Origin: Mytilus californianus
Taxonomy: Eukaryota; Mollusca; Bivalvia; Mytilida; Mytilidae
Assembly: GCF_021869535.1 (NCBI RefSeq)
Contig: NW_026262668.1
Coordinates: 11,268,348-11,332,347, forward strand
Length of the DNA stretch: 64,000 nt
Reading direction: 5' to 3'
The stretch's first letter is position 1, and the number at the start of each line of letters is the position of its first letter. The notes beneath the pieces are model-generated. The model had not been told where the DNA came from, ran no database searches, and was given only the letters and a program-made list of their open reading frames with translations. The translations under genes and the position numbers were made by a program. Positions 35,001-45,100 of this stretch are shown here, in pieces.

Positions 35001-38000
35001 ATTCTCAAAAATTCATTTTCATCTGTATGTAAAATTATTTCATATTTTTCTACACCTGATTCGTCCCTCAGTTTGGGAAAGTATGTTCAGTTGATACTGT
35101 ATTTTTTGTCCAATCATAATGTTCAGATACATTGACTTAAGTAGGGTACACAAAAGAGCAACCTAAATTCTGGAATGCAAATACTACCGTGCTACCTTAG
35201 TCTCAGTCGACATACACGCCATCTTGAAATAATTACTTATCACATATAGATTCTGATTGGTTGCTTTACGATGCGGCTGAGATACAGCAACAGCTATTGG
35301 CTTAAATGAGATAAAGAATTACAGACTTTTCTCGTCTCAGGATAAGACATCAAATGCCGGAAAATAAACTAGTATGTGTATTTCAGTTCCGATCAACTGC
35401 CATTCATTCATGTTCGTTTTATTATGCATATATTGCACACTGAAATTCAATATTGAAATATCAATTATAAATACGTGTTTATTTGCTTTGTTAATCTGCA
35501 ATATGCACGATTTGTTTTGCTAAATAATATGTTCCTATACAATGTTTACAAAAATGCATTATCTGTATTTTATAACTTCTGCCAATCTTGGCACACCTCC
35601 AGAGTCGTGTCTATTTGTACATGTTTTAATTTTCAACAAGTAAAGTAAACAAAATTTTAAAAGCATGGGTGTATAACGCACAAAATCAAAATCTAAAAAT
35701 ACCACATTTCCAATGCTAAATCAACAACCACATGCACATATATTATCTTAATTAGGATAGAGCGAAGCAGTCCACAGCTTTTTAGAAAGCTCAAACTTGT
35801 TCTCCTTGCATTTCCGTTACATCAATAATCTTCATAGCACAAAAAAATCATGTGACCTGGTGATTGATAGCGTTTGATTTTGTCAGTTTTTATGGACTTC
35901 CCCTTTTTAAATTAGCCTTTGAGTTCGGTATTTTTGTTATTTCCTATATTCTAAAATCTCTCTGACTTGCTTTGATCAATAATACATTAAAAGGATAACA
36001 GGAATAACCAACATATTGGATGACACAATTGATCTCACCAATCATCAAAACTTGAGTTTTCATAAAAGAAAAGAAAAGAGATACACAGACAAAGACAGAC
36101 AACAACACGATCATATAGTCCAACTTGCTACAGGTACATCATGTGGTGGAATTAAATATGTTTTGTGTTTGCTCGAACCTCCCTTTTACCTATCTATCTA
36201 GACCATCGGTTTTGATAGTTTTGAAACAAGATTCAACCATCTAATTGGATAACTTACTTCTCCCACAGCACACTCCTGTTTATGCAGGCATGCCCTTGGT
36301 TCTACAACACCTTGGCACGAAAGACAACGTAGACCTTGTTAAGGGAACACAAAAGATCATTATTATTACACGCATAGACAAATAACAAATATATATAAAA
36401 TTAACACAACATCTTTTGTTACATTCTATCTATTTTTTCCGAATTTTTCAGAGACGAATCACGTCTACCAATCGTCTAGGAATCAAAATTTTCCATCTTC
36501 TAAGTAACACTGACATGTCAAAATATGTCAGTGTTTTCCGGACTCAATCAAGTATTTCTGTTTATATGGTAATAAAACTGCCAACAGAAATATATAAAAT
36601 AAGGCAGTCAGAATTTTACTGTAGTCAGATCTTCGAATATTGTTTTTATCGGTACTAACATTGTTGGGGTGAAATAGGAATAGGCGTATATTGCTAAACA
36701 TTTGAAACAACTTATGGCGAGTTTTTTTAAGACTGGTGCTGTGTGTCTTTTGTCTACGTGTACGTTGTTTTTGGTGCTTTGTGACAATCTGATAAGTTGA
36801 GCCATTTCCAACTGATTTTGACAGTTTGTTCTATAACACAGATGTCCTATTTTAGAAGGAGGGTTCAGCGCTTACAAACATGTTTAACCCAGCCACATTC
36901 AAATTATATATCTGTCTTGGCCAAGTCAGGAGGCTGTGGTTCAGTGGTTTTCGTTTGTTAATGTTATATTTGTTTTTCGTTTTGTCATTACAGGCCGCTG
37001 GTCTTTTCGTTTGAATTGTTTTACATTTTTTCATGTCACGGTCCTTTATACATTTTAATACGGTATGGATTTTGCTCATTGTAAAAGGCCGTGTTTTGAT
37101 CTATATTTGCTTATATCCACGTCAATTGGACTCTATCGAATATTTGTGTCATTGGGAATCATAACACGTCTCCTTTTACATTCACAGTTCAACATTTCTT
37201 TACATTGTGTAAATGAATAATTTGTGATGAAGAGACGGCGGTTTTTTGTCCGTAAAATGACTACCACCGAATGGCACAAGTTTTACTCATTCTTTGCACT
37301 TGATTTTGCTTCCTGTTTTGAAAGATTGTATGGTCTTGTAGCTTCTGATTTTTCCATGTCATCGTTTCGCTTCTATGCACCAGTTGTCTTACCTTGTCTA
37401 TATGTGTTTTTTTAATGTTTAATGTTTGCTTTTGTGGTTGTTCACAGCTTATATAAACAACACACCATTATATAAAAGATAAGCAAAAGATACCAAAGAG
37501 ACATTCAAACTCAAAAGTCGAAAATAAACTGACAACGCCACGGCTAAAAAAGAAAAAAGACCAACAGACAAACCACAGAACACAAAACACAACATAGAAA
37601 ACTAAAGACTGAGCTACACGAACCCAACCAAAACCTTGGGGTGATCTCATGTGTTCCGGAAGGAGAACCAGATCTTGCTCCACATGTGGCACCTGTCGTG
37701 TTGCTTATGTAAGTACAAACCCGATGATAAGTCTAATTACATAACATAACAACTTACCATGCACTCCATGCAATATAGTTACTGGAATAAAAATGAAATA
37801 ACTTCTTTTTTATTTAAACTACTAAATTACAAAAAGAAAGTACGATCCCTGGAAATTATTGTAATTGATTGATTGATATAAGATGGTTGTTATGCTCTAA
37901 GACTAATACAAAGTAATCGTATAAGGTATGTATTTAACATACAGTTTTATTAAAAACAATCTGGACTGTTGGGCAGTGGTTTTCGAAAAAATGCAATCGA

Positions 38001-39252
38001 GATGCTTTTCATAATGGATTCTATGAAGCCTTCTTTATACTGATTTTATATTTCAAATCCTAAATTAAAAATATTAAAGACTTTCAGCGATATAAAACTT
38101 TGCATGTTGTACACATGTAGAAACATATATTGATGATGAATTATAAATTTCCCGTGTTTTTTGTATTGTAAGGGTACAGTTTATTGACGCATACCATATC
38201 CTTTAAATACTAATACTACGGGATGTTGAACCACACAACTTCATTACCAAATCAGGTTATCGTACGGTCGGTCTTTTATTCATCTCATTACATTATGGCT
38301 TTTATGTTTTTTTCACTAGGATTTTTTTTAATTCAATTTCCCGAAATATGATTGTGGTAATCTTAAAACAAAATACAAGTAGATACCATACGTCTAAGTA
38401 CTGAATACAGTGATAATATATATAAAAGTATATAGTTAACAACAAACCAGCAAATCTAATACTTATCGGACAGTCTAACGACTGTACAGCACAATCAAAC
38501 TAAATGACAAAAGTCTATAGAAAACAACAAACGAGCAAATGAAATACATATCGGACAGTCTAATGACTGAACCAGTACACATTTTTGTTTTGGGGCCAGC
38601 TGAAGCCCGCCTCCGGGTACGGTTTTTTCTCGCTGTGTTGAAGACCCATTGGTGGCCCTGGGCTGTATTCTGGCTTTTGGTTGGGTTGTTGTCTCTTTGA
38701 CACATTCCCCATTTCCATTCTCAATTTTACTGTACAGCACAAAGATACAAAATTATAAAAGTCTTTAAGTTTGAACAAAATAGAAATAAAATATACATAT
38801 ACAATGAATATACTTTGAAAATTGACAAGGATAAAGTACACGGCATTTCGGTGTTCCTCAGTTCCATTGAACCTCTAGCTTCACAAGAAACAAAAAGAGA
38901 TAAACAATTTATCAAACCAATAAAAATGCATTTCTATCCACATTTAAATCAGGGGTTAAACATAAAAATATACCTCTAACAAACAAATGGAAGATTGTTT
39001 TAGAGAGTAGTGACTCATATTTTTTTACATTTTATATCTAAGATCTTTGATGTCTGTTTTCATGTGACCTTCATAGTAGGAAACACAATTTTGGGCTTAA
39101 ATATGAAAAATTAAAACATTCTCGGCTATATAGCAGCTCTTGAGCCACTTATTGATCACAAAATTTATTTGTGTATATTCAAAACGATGAATATTTTCAT
39201 GCTTTAAAAGGAAATTTATCTTACCAAAAAGAAACACGTATTTCAGATCCAT
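22965..39252 (-). CDS. Gene A: secreted or surface Ly6/uPAR (LU)-type protein (7 exons found, 3' end missing)
   Basis: Exons, in transcription order: 39225-39252, 37758-37781, 36258-36334, 31029-31100, 30198-30309, 29746-29831, 22965-23064. Each has AG/GT borders and all phases agree (1, 1, 0, 0, 1, 0, 1). The first two encode the signal peptide. Exons 3-5 form one LU unit ending in the diagnostic CCNTDKCN motif; exons 6 and 7 are the first and third parts of a second unit (ending CCQGSECN). LU domains are disulfide-rich three-finger folds of secreted or GPI-anchored proteins that act as ligands or receptor modulators. The middle exon of unit 2 and the terminal exon were not found. Introns carry many transposon fragments. 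LU assignment rests on cysteine spacing. Confidence 0.65.
23070..24065. other. Stretch without a recognised gene (intron of gene A)
   Basis: AT-rich. The sequence TTAAGGTAGCACTCCAGAGT at 23232 resembles the outer end of the 33.1-kb element, but no partner end was seen. Confidence 0.4.
24066..24960 (-). mobile_element. Penelope-like element (family A): reverse transcriptase relic plus 3' tail
   Basis: On the minus strand the order is IGIPMGTNCAPLLADLF, then FNFTLRYIDDVLSLNNS (catalytic YIDD at 24664-24675), an internal deletion of about 30 codons with a frame change, KRDDFSFPIVNFLFLCSNIP, and RTFYGRHR, followed by a non-coding tail with CTTACCCTTCC.GAGCACCTGAGATC and GGCGTTGTCAG...GACTTATGAG to about 24070. 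The motifs fit the bivalve Penelope-like group. It is dead. The tail defines family A, found alone at six other sites in the window. Confidence 0.75.
24965..26020. other. Stretch without a recognised gene (intron of gene A)
   Basis: No exon with a Cys-rich frame, ORF or repeat family was recognised. Confidence 0.4.
26160..26345 (-). mobile_element. Diverged family C fragment
   Basis: CAACGGTCTGATTTGATATAG, an A-rich stretch, and ACTGGATTACAGGATCCTGG line up with the reversed family C sequence at 30.4-30.6 kb. Highly diverged. Confidence 0.45.
26885..27125 (-). mobile_element. Family A (Penelope-like) 3' tail
   Basis: Contains AAGACTGAGCAGCACGAAC, GATCTCAGTCGAACCGGAAG and GTCAGCAGATACTGCT, the reverse complement of the tail seen at 42.4-42.7 kb. 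Confidence 0.65.
27126..28680. other. Stretch without a recognised gene (intron of gene A)
   Basis: AT-rich; short open frames only. The missing middle exon of LU unit 2 was searched for here and not found. Confidence 0.35.
28830..29100 (+). mobile_element. Dispersed repeat with GGGGCATAACTCTAGAACGG and a GACGGA-rich end
   Basis: AAAGGGGCATAACTCTAGAA followed by a GGACGGACGG/AGACAGAAAGACGGA tract and a GTTGCTTACGGCGAGGGC end is a pattern I recognise as a common bivalve dispersed repeat. Family name not known. Confidence 0.45.
29130..29440 (-). mobile_element. Family A (Penelope-like) 3' tail
   Basis: Shares the AAAAGTCGACAATAAAGTGACAACGCCATGGC-type end, GATCTCATATGCTCCGGAAG and CTAATTCGGTAGG with the tail at 24.07-24.38 kb. 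It lies in the intron between gene A exons 6 and 7, in the same orientation. Confidence 0.75.
29746..29831 (-). CDS. Gene A exon 6: LU unit 2, first part
   Basis: 86 nt, phase 1 to 0, acceptor TATTTTAG and donor GTAAAT. It encodes VSANICTRCQDVASP and ends VECRSDE. Phases equal those of exon 3, supporting a duplicated LU unit. Confidence 0.7.
29957..30036 (-). pseudogene. Candidate dead LU middle exon
   Basis: An 80-nt segment with a good acceptor (TTTACTTTTACAG) and donor (GTATAT). In one frame it starts IHVCYEE like exon 4 (ICYTEE), then meets stops; reading resumes in another frame as EIYDTKRR and again as THVCSSGNQRKC, which parallels YYNVGCRSRQ. The length (80, not a multiple of 3) and the stops indicate decay. 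It lies between exon 5 and exon 6. Confidence 0.4.
30198..30309 (-). CDS. Gene A exon 5: LU unit 1, last part
   Basis: 112 nt, phase 0 to 1, donor GTATGT. It encodes LCGMAQIAFG and then ICEKCCNTDKCNNQAC. The CC-x-x-D-x-CN motif is the LU family signature. Confidence 0.8.
30420..30700 (-). mobile_element. Family C retroelement fragment
   Basis: GAGAAAACTAACGGCCTAAT, ACCAACGACAACCACTGAAC, AATGTGGCGGAATTAAACATG and CCTCCCCTAACCTGTG are the reverse complement of 56.57-56.80 kb. Inserted in the intron between gene A exons 4 and 5. Confidence 0.75.
31029..31100 (-). CDS. Gene A exon 4: LU unit 1, middle part
   Basis: 72 nt, phase 0-0, acceptor TCTTTAG and donor GTAAGT. It encodes ICYTEEV at the start and YYNVGCRSRQ at the end, matching the central strand region of LU domains (CY.E...., then GC). 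Confidence 0.75.
31105..33080. other. Intron of gene A without recognised exons
   Basis: AT-rich with T tracts. 32260-32345 weakly resembles the family D tail at 59.2 kb (ATTTTTGATATAAGAACATCGGTAAACTACTGTTCCCT). Nothing else recognised. Confidence 0.35.
33089..33532. mobile_element. TTAA-flanked 440-bp inverted-repeat element, copy 1
   Basis: Left end TTAAGGTGGCACGGTAGTAT, right end ATACTACCGTGCTACCTTAA: terminal inverted repeats of about 20 bp, with TTAA at both edges as for piggyBac-type target sites. It contains an antisense 77-codon open frame that is identical in copy 2 because the copies are nearly identical. Confidence 0.7.
33533..34757. other. 1.2-kb segment between the two 440-bp copies
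   Basis: No ORF or repeat recognised. It could be ordinary intron sequence or the interior of a larger unit bounded by the two copies. Confidence 0.4.
34758..35202. mobile_element. TTAA-flanked 440-bp inverted-repeat element, copy 2
   Basis: Same orientation as copy 1 and almost identical; the one difference seen is CTGGCCCAT here against CTGGTCCAT. Left edge TTAAGG; right edge CCTTAG, so the right TTAA is changed or absent. Confidence 0.75.
35205..36255. other. Intron of gene A without recognised features
   Basis: AT-rich, no exon or repeat family recognised. Confidence 0.4.
36258..36334 (-). CDS. Gene A exon 3: LU unit 1, first part
   Basis: 77 nt, phase 1 to 0, donor GTAAGT. It encodes LRCLSCQGVVEPRAC and ends QECAVGE, with cysteines spaced C-x2-C-x8-C-x5-C, as at the start of LU domains. 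Confidence 0.75.
36795..37165 (+). mobile_element. Family C retroelement 3' end
   Basis: GAGGGTTCAGCGCTTACAAACATG, CCAAGTCAGGAGGCTGTGG, ATTACAGGCCGCTGGTCTTT and CATTGGGAATCATAACACGTC match the copy at 56.57-56.95 kb, with more substitutions. Confidence 0.75.
37480..37740 (-). mobile_element. Family A (Penelope-like) 3' tail
   Basis: CTCAAAAGTCGAAAATAAAC, GACAACGCCACGGC, CTGAGCTACACGAACC and CACATGTGGCACCTGTCGTG are the reversed family A tail. It abuts gene A exon 2 (37758), within about 20 bp. Confidence 0.75.
37758..37781 (-). CDS. Gene A exon 2: signal peptide, second part
   Basis: A 24-nt exon, acceptor TTATTCCAG and donor GTAAGT, encoding VTILHGVH in phase 1-1; its last base plus exon 3 restores Gly at the likely signal cleavage site, just before the LRCLSC start of the mature protein. 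Confidence 0.7.
38565..38725 (+). mobile_element. Family B (Penelope-like) 3' tail, 5'-truncated
   Basis: GTACACATTTTTGTTTTGGG, CCAGCTGAAGCCCGCCTCCG, GTGTTGAAGACCCATTGGTG and CCATTTCCATTCTCAATTTT match the tail at 62.82-62.97 kb. ACTG occurs at both edges (TAATGACTG before, TTTTACTG after), a possible 4-bp target duplication. Confidence 0.75.
39225..39252 (-). CDS. Gene A exon 1: start codon and signal peptide, first part
   Basis: ATG at 39252-39250 encodes MDLKYVFLF plus one base, then donor GTAAGA. With exon 2 it gives a short n-region with Lys, a hydrophobic core and a small-residue cleavage region. Phase 1 exit matches exon 2. Confidence 0.75.
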
Positions 39253-39259
39253 ATTTCTG

Positions 39260-41445
39260 AACGTTCTGAAACAACACTGATAAGAAGATAAACAAGGACA
39301 ATACTATGAATTTTTATCAATCTAAAATCAGATACAAGAAAATGCGTCAGTTTGTATGTACCATCCTAAAAAAATCTCACAAGGTCCCAATAAAACAATA
39401 TATGTCCGTAGAAAAAACAAACATTAGAATAGTTTTTTGTTGATTATGCCCTACGCTTAGACGGATGTTTACCCTTAAAGAAAGTCTATCGTCATTTCCG
39501 CCATTAAGTTGGGCATATCTCTTTGCTATACATTTTCTGTGGTGTCAGTGTATGGGCATATGTCGTCTAAGAAGATATAAGAAGATGTGGTATGAGTGCC
39601 AATGAGACAACTCTCCATCCAAGTCAAAATTTATAAAAGTAAACTATTATAGGTCTGCTTGAGGAAATTTGGAATAAAGGTATCGTAAAACACTTCTTAA
39701 TTTAACCAAATATCCAAACAGGACATTGCGACCGTCTACTTAAACTTAAAAACAAAATAGATTATAACGCACCATATTTTGTTCCTTTAAAGTTATGTAC
39801 AAGTTGGAATTATAACTATCTAATTTATATGATAGCAAATACGATTTTGTTGACAATTAAGATAACTGCGGACACATTTTCTGTGTGTACTGTCATCGAA
39901 TTAACTCACCACCGAATATATCAAATCATGGGTTTGACTACCTTGACAAATTCAGGTCCTTTTCAGAAAGGTATTTGTTAATACAAAACGGACTTCATAT
40001 CCTCAGAACTATACATTTTTGTCTTATTAACTAGCGTCGATCAAACATTCTGCATCGTAACCATACAATAGATTCCATAGTGAACAGAAAACGACGTTTT
40101 GTTGGTCTGCCCTAAGTGTTTTGGAAAATCTCTTTCAAACTCTTTATAAAATTCCTCAATAATACCAGTCTAAACAACGGAACAATGAATGTTTATCTTT
40201 GGTGTTATTTTTATCTTTCTTGAAACTGTTTGGACTCATACTTATATATTCATCGAAATGGTATAATTCGTTGACCACATAAGCATACGATCTGTAAAAG
40301 TCCGCATTGTTATCCATGTCCATGCAACACATACTTCAAGTGCGATCTCGTGGCATATATCGTGTACACTGTGTACGCGAAACTACTGTAATGTTTTCTT
40401 TAACTTTTCTATTAATATCCATTTTTCTGATATTTAGCAAAATGTGTTCCCAATTTACCGAAACTACTGTTTTATTGTACTCTGTTTTTGCATGCCTTCT
40501 CCGTGTAACGTCTGATCCATTTATGAACGCCTTTCGTTTGCTTGGATGGATTTGTGTTGCACAGTCTTAGCAGACGTGTCTGTTCCTCAATTTACAAGAG
40601 ATTATTTTTGACTGATGATGGATGTGTACGGCGAGTGATTTAGGCATAGCAGGAGACGCTTATCTGTCAACCAAACCTTTTTCGCATAATTCATATTCCC
40701 GCAGCTTTTGTATATTTTATTCTACATGTATTTACAAATTTTTAACATAGGTAAACAATGTTTTCCTCTAATTGAGTTGACCGCTAAGCATAATGCGAAA
40801 TGTTCTTTATATTTTCCTATATTCCTTTCTTGATGTCATCTACGACTAATTTAGTTTTGACTTTCACCCTGATAACTTTTTAATTTTATATTACACTGAA
40901 CAGTCTATGACGACATTATGAAGGTAAGTTGTGAAAACTGCAAAGGTTGATAACACAATTGAGGTTTAAGTGATAATTATGTTTAAAATAAATGGTCCGA
41001 CGATGACAAATGTTCCCGTTATTTTTACATCAGGGCAGAACTACATTTGTGTAGTCAAATTCTATATTGAAATAAATTGCTTGAAGAGGATATCAAAGTA
41101 AACTTTTGGGCAGCTGAGGGTAAAAACTTCATCGTAATCGATAAAAGACCATAGGAATATGATTTTCACATAATGTTGTATATTATATGTGATATTCATT
41201 CACTGAATGATTTAACGTTTGGTTATTTGATGATAGCATTGGTCCTTGCAAACTTGAAATAACATACAACTAAGTGTGCTTTATACTAAGTAAAACGTAC
41301 GACCAAACAGATGACTAACATTTTCCTCTTGTGATTTTTTCTTTTTTATGCAGAATCATTTAAGCAACACCTATACAATTTGTATCCAAATATCCGAGTT
41401 GATACGATTTTCCATGTTTTTGATCCTGTCAGGATTTTTCATTAG
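39260..41445. other. Upstream region of gene A and spacer to gene B
   Basis: Intergenic. A reversed family C end lies at 39575-39660 (GAAGATGTGGTATGAGTGCC). No promoter motif could be defended upstream of the gene A start codon, and the transcription start is unknown. Confidence 0.5.
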
Positions 41446-41449
41446 AGAG

Positions 41450-41660
41450 GTGAAAGATACCAAAGGGATATTCTAACTCATAAGTCGAATACAAAATGAC
41501 CACGCCATGGAAAAACCCGATAAACAACTAATAGACAAACAACAGTCTACAAAACACAACATTGAGTATAAAGGACTGAGCAACAAGAACCTCATCAAAA
41601 ACCGGGGTGATCTACGGTGCTCTGCAGTGGTTAGCAGATCTTGCAGGATAGCATATGAAT
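41450..41660 (-). mobile_element. Family A (Penelope-like) 3' tail
   Basis: AGGTGAAAGATACCAAAGGG, CATAAGTCGAATACAAAATG, GACTGAGCAACAAGAACC and GATCTACGGTGCTCTGCAG are the reversed family A tail. Confidence 0.7.
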
Positions 41661-42118
41661 CAATATTTCTTAATTTTATCTTTCAGTTGTGAATATCTAT
41701 GTTGTCTTCTAGTAGTAGCGAGAATATTTTTTACCTTGAATTTTAAATAATGTGACGCTTTTTTTTCCTCGTTCAAATTTGTGGTCGTTCTCCGTTCTCT
41801 GTTTTTCCCATTGTGTAATGATTACGACATATGGTCTAGATAGGCAATCGGGGTGGACATAAAACTGGTTTAATCCCAACCCATTTTGCACCCGCCTGTA
41901 ATAAGACATTACCTTATTTCATGGTTTTCAAGTATGGATTTTACTCACATAATTCCAGGTATTTCAACCCATTGTGCACTTTCTGTTTGAAAATCGACAT
42001 TCTTTAGAAACAACTACATAAGTATGGTCATTAATTACTAATAAAATATGCACACTAAACTGACACAAAACCATTTAATCATCAGACAACAAGCATGCAA
42101 GCATCTCTCCTGTATAGA

Positions 42119-42125
42119 TTAACGC
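42119..42125 (-). CDS. Gene B terminal exon, coding part
   Basis: After acceptor TTCCTTTTCAG, phase 2 entry gives Gly-Arg and TAA at 42121-42119. ATTAAA at 42079-42074 on the minus strand could be the polyadenylation signal. Confidence 0.5.
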
Positions 42126-45100
42126 CTGAAAAGGAAAACAAATATTTTAGCAAGCAATTGTTTTATTTCATTGAAAAACATATGTCCATATTTTTTCCCT
42201 ATCCACCATAAACGGTTTACTGCTGTTTCTATGATTTTAATTTTTTTTATTGAGAAGCTGAAACAAACTGTGTCAAGAAATTAATCAAACTTTTCAAACA
42301 CAAGACAATACGTTTTACGGACGCCATCACCAGTTGGTTGACCGCTACGGAATATCTCTTTCACAGATTACGACAGATATAATCCAATAGTTGCAACCAC
42401 AATCCCCCTCTTTTTTACAGAATGTGACCTACCGAATAAGACTTATCATTTGGTTGGTACTTACATATCAAAACAACGGGTGCCACATGTTGAACAGGAT
42501 GTGCTTACCCTTCCGGAGCACCTGAGATCATACACGGGTGTTGGTGGGGTTTGTGTTGCTCAGTCTTCAATTTTTCTATGTTGTGTTTTGTATACTGTTG
42601 TTGATCTTTTGGTTTTTTCCAGTGGCGTTGTCATTTTTTTTCGACTTATGAGTTTGAATTTCCCTTTGGTATCTTTAGCCTCCATTTGATATTAAGATAT
42701 ACAAAGGATTGAGTTTTGGATTTGATTAAGTTATTACGAAGAGATAAGTCAATTCGATCAACCTATCTTCACTGTCAAGATAATTACAAAAGTTCCAGTC
42801 ATTAAAAGGTTAATGTCTGGTAACAGCAATATGGTTTTTATACCAACTTTGATATCACCTTAATGAATATGTTTAAACCATTACGAACCAATTGCTATTA
42901 ATATAAATAGACGTGTAGTGTAAGCCAATGATACAATAACTAGTAACAAAATTTTAGAAGATCAACATATTCAATACTAGATAATAATGAACATTGAATA
43001 ATTACTTTAACCCTTGGGAGTAAACCAGATTTTTAGGACCTGAATCTTTGTCGTCAAAAAAATAAATTCTTAGTAAACGAAAAGGATAAAAAGAGAAAGT
43101 TTTTGAAACAAAGGGAAGTAATAGGTTAAAGTGGATTGATAACAGTAAAGTTAGAAATTTAATCAGAGCAAAATACGATTTATGTCGTAGCTTTTAAACA
43201 TGTGTTTGTTTTAAGAAACGGTACTGAACAAATCAATTATTCCATAAGTTGTATTGAAAACTAATTATCATATCTTGCTTTGAATTAAAGGCTTGTATAA
43301 TTCATATATTTTTGACCAGACGTTATATAGTCTTTTGATCTCATATTTTCTATTGATCTGTTTTGATCACAACTGATTACAAGTTAAAACACTGTCATTT
43401 TAATCCAGTAACAGAAAAGATAAATGTTCTATAAAACTGCATTTCTCAGTCTATTTTTTTTTGTGGTTTGGAATTTGTTTTAAGCGTCATCTTTGCAGAC
43501 GTAAATCAATAAAGCTACTTCTCTCTTACTCACTTTTGTTTTGTTTATGTTTTTTAAAATTTTAAAATGAATATATAACCAATATAATTGTTTATTATCA
43601 TGGACATTTATCCCTTTGATATATTTCGCCTCTCTTTTATGTACATGTATGAATACTTCGACATGTACAATTAAAACTCAGTAATTATTGACTGTACAAG
43701 AAACACATCCCATTTACCGGCCGTCTATACCGGCATTCATATACTAGTAAAGTCGTACATTTTTTTCCTGTTAACCTTTATAATTCATACAATTCTACTT
43801 ATACTTACCCAAACGCTGTACCTATTGATCCTGCAAAAGATAAAATATTAGGGAAATATAACTACATTATTCAAAGAGTGGTATGTAAACTAGATATGCA
43901 AATATTTAAACTTTGCTTTGAACTGCGAATTGGAACAATCTAGATCACTGCAAAAATACCTTTTCATCGTTTGGAAATTATTTTAAGACTTCATCTTTGG
44001 TTAATTATCAAAATGGTGGGTTGTTGTATTTTTTTTGTTATATGATTTAATATTTTATTTTTTCTTGTTTGTACTGCTTTATAAAAATAAGGAAATGTGG
44101 TATAATTTCCAATGAGAGAACTATCTTCAAGAATCCAAATATCGTCGATGTTACCAACTATAGTTCACCGTACGACCTTCATTAATGGGAAAAACCTATA
44201 CCAAAAAAACAGATATAAAAGACCACAACATGACAAAATGTGACACAATTCAAGCGTAAAAACCAACGGCTTGATTTATGACATAAAAGTAAAAGAAAAA
44301 CAAATATGACAGACAACAACCAAATAATAAAAGTTATCCTTTTTATAACTTTTGATATAATACGTACCAAGGAGCTCATCGCACAAATCACAAGCCTTTG
44401 GACACGTCTGCAGGGCATAATCTTTGTGAAACTGGTCTGTCGCTTTACACACGATCGATTGAATAAATGGATCACTGCACTTTGTTTCACGATCTATGCA
44501 TTGTAGTGGTGTTGTTGTACCTGCTTTTGTATTTAAAATATCCGTACATTATATCAATAAGAATTATAAACAAATAGTCCAAAAAATATTTCACTCAACA
44601 GAGCACATTTCATGTTGTTACAATGAAATATATTTTTAAACGTAACAGAATTATTCGGTAATAATGTTTTCAATCATTTTCTAATCTCCTGGCTTTCTTC
44701 TTGGCAATGCATTTACTGTTTCCGAAGCAATCGCTTTAATTCTTAGTATTTTTGAAAAAAGAAATTCGGCTTAATTCCGATACATGTTTTCATTTTTTTA
44801 AAATACCGCTACATTTTATACAGTTTGATTTAAATTTCATCAATTACATTGAATTTCTCAGAAATCCCGCCAAAAATTAAAGATTAACAATATGGACATA
44901 ACAATTTTCATTGTTAAAAATTCGCCAAGGATAAAATTTATTCCTTGCATCGTCCTTCAATCTCAAAACAAAGCAAACTGAACCAAAACAATTATAAAAA
45001 AATATATACCTTTATAAGACGCATTTCATATGAAAAACCTGGCATGGTGCAAGGAAATAAATAGACTATTTGAAAGTAATATTGGCCTAGATAACAATAA

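Noticed and set aside
44182-44490. Minus-strand frame of 102 codons
   Set aside because: Out of frame with ShK exon 44368-44520 and runs into family C repeat sequence.
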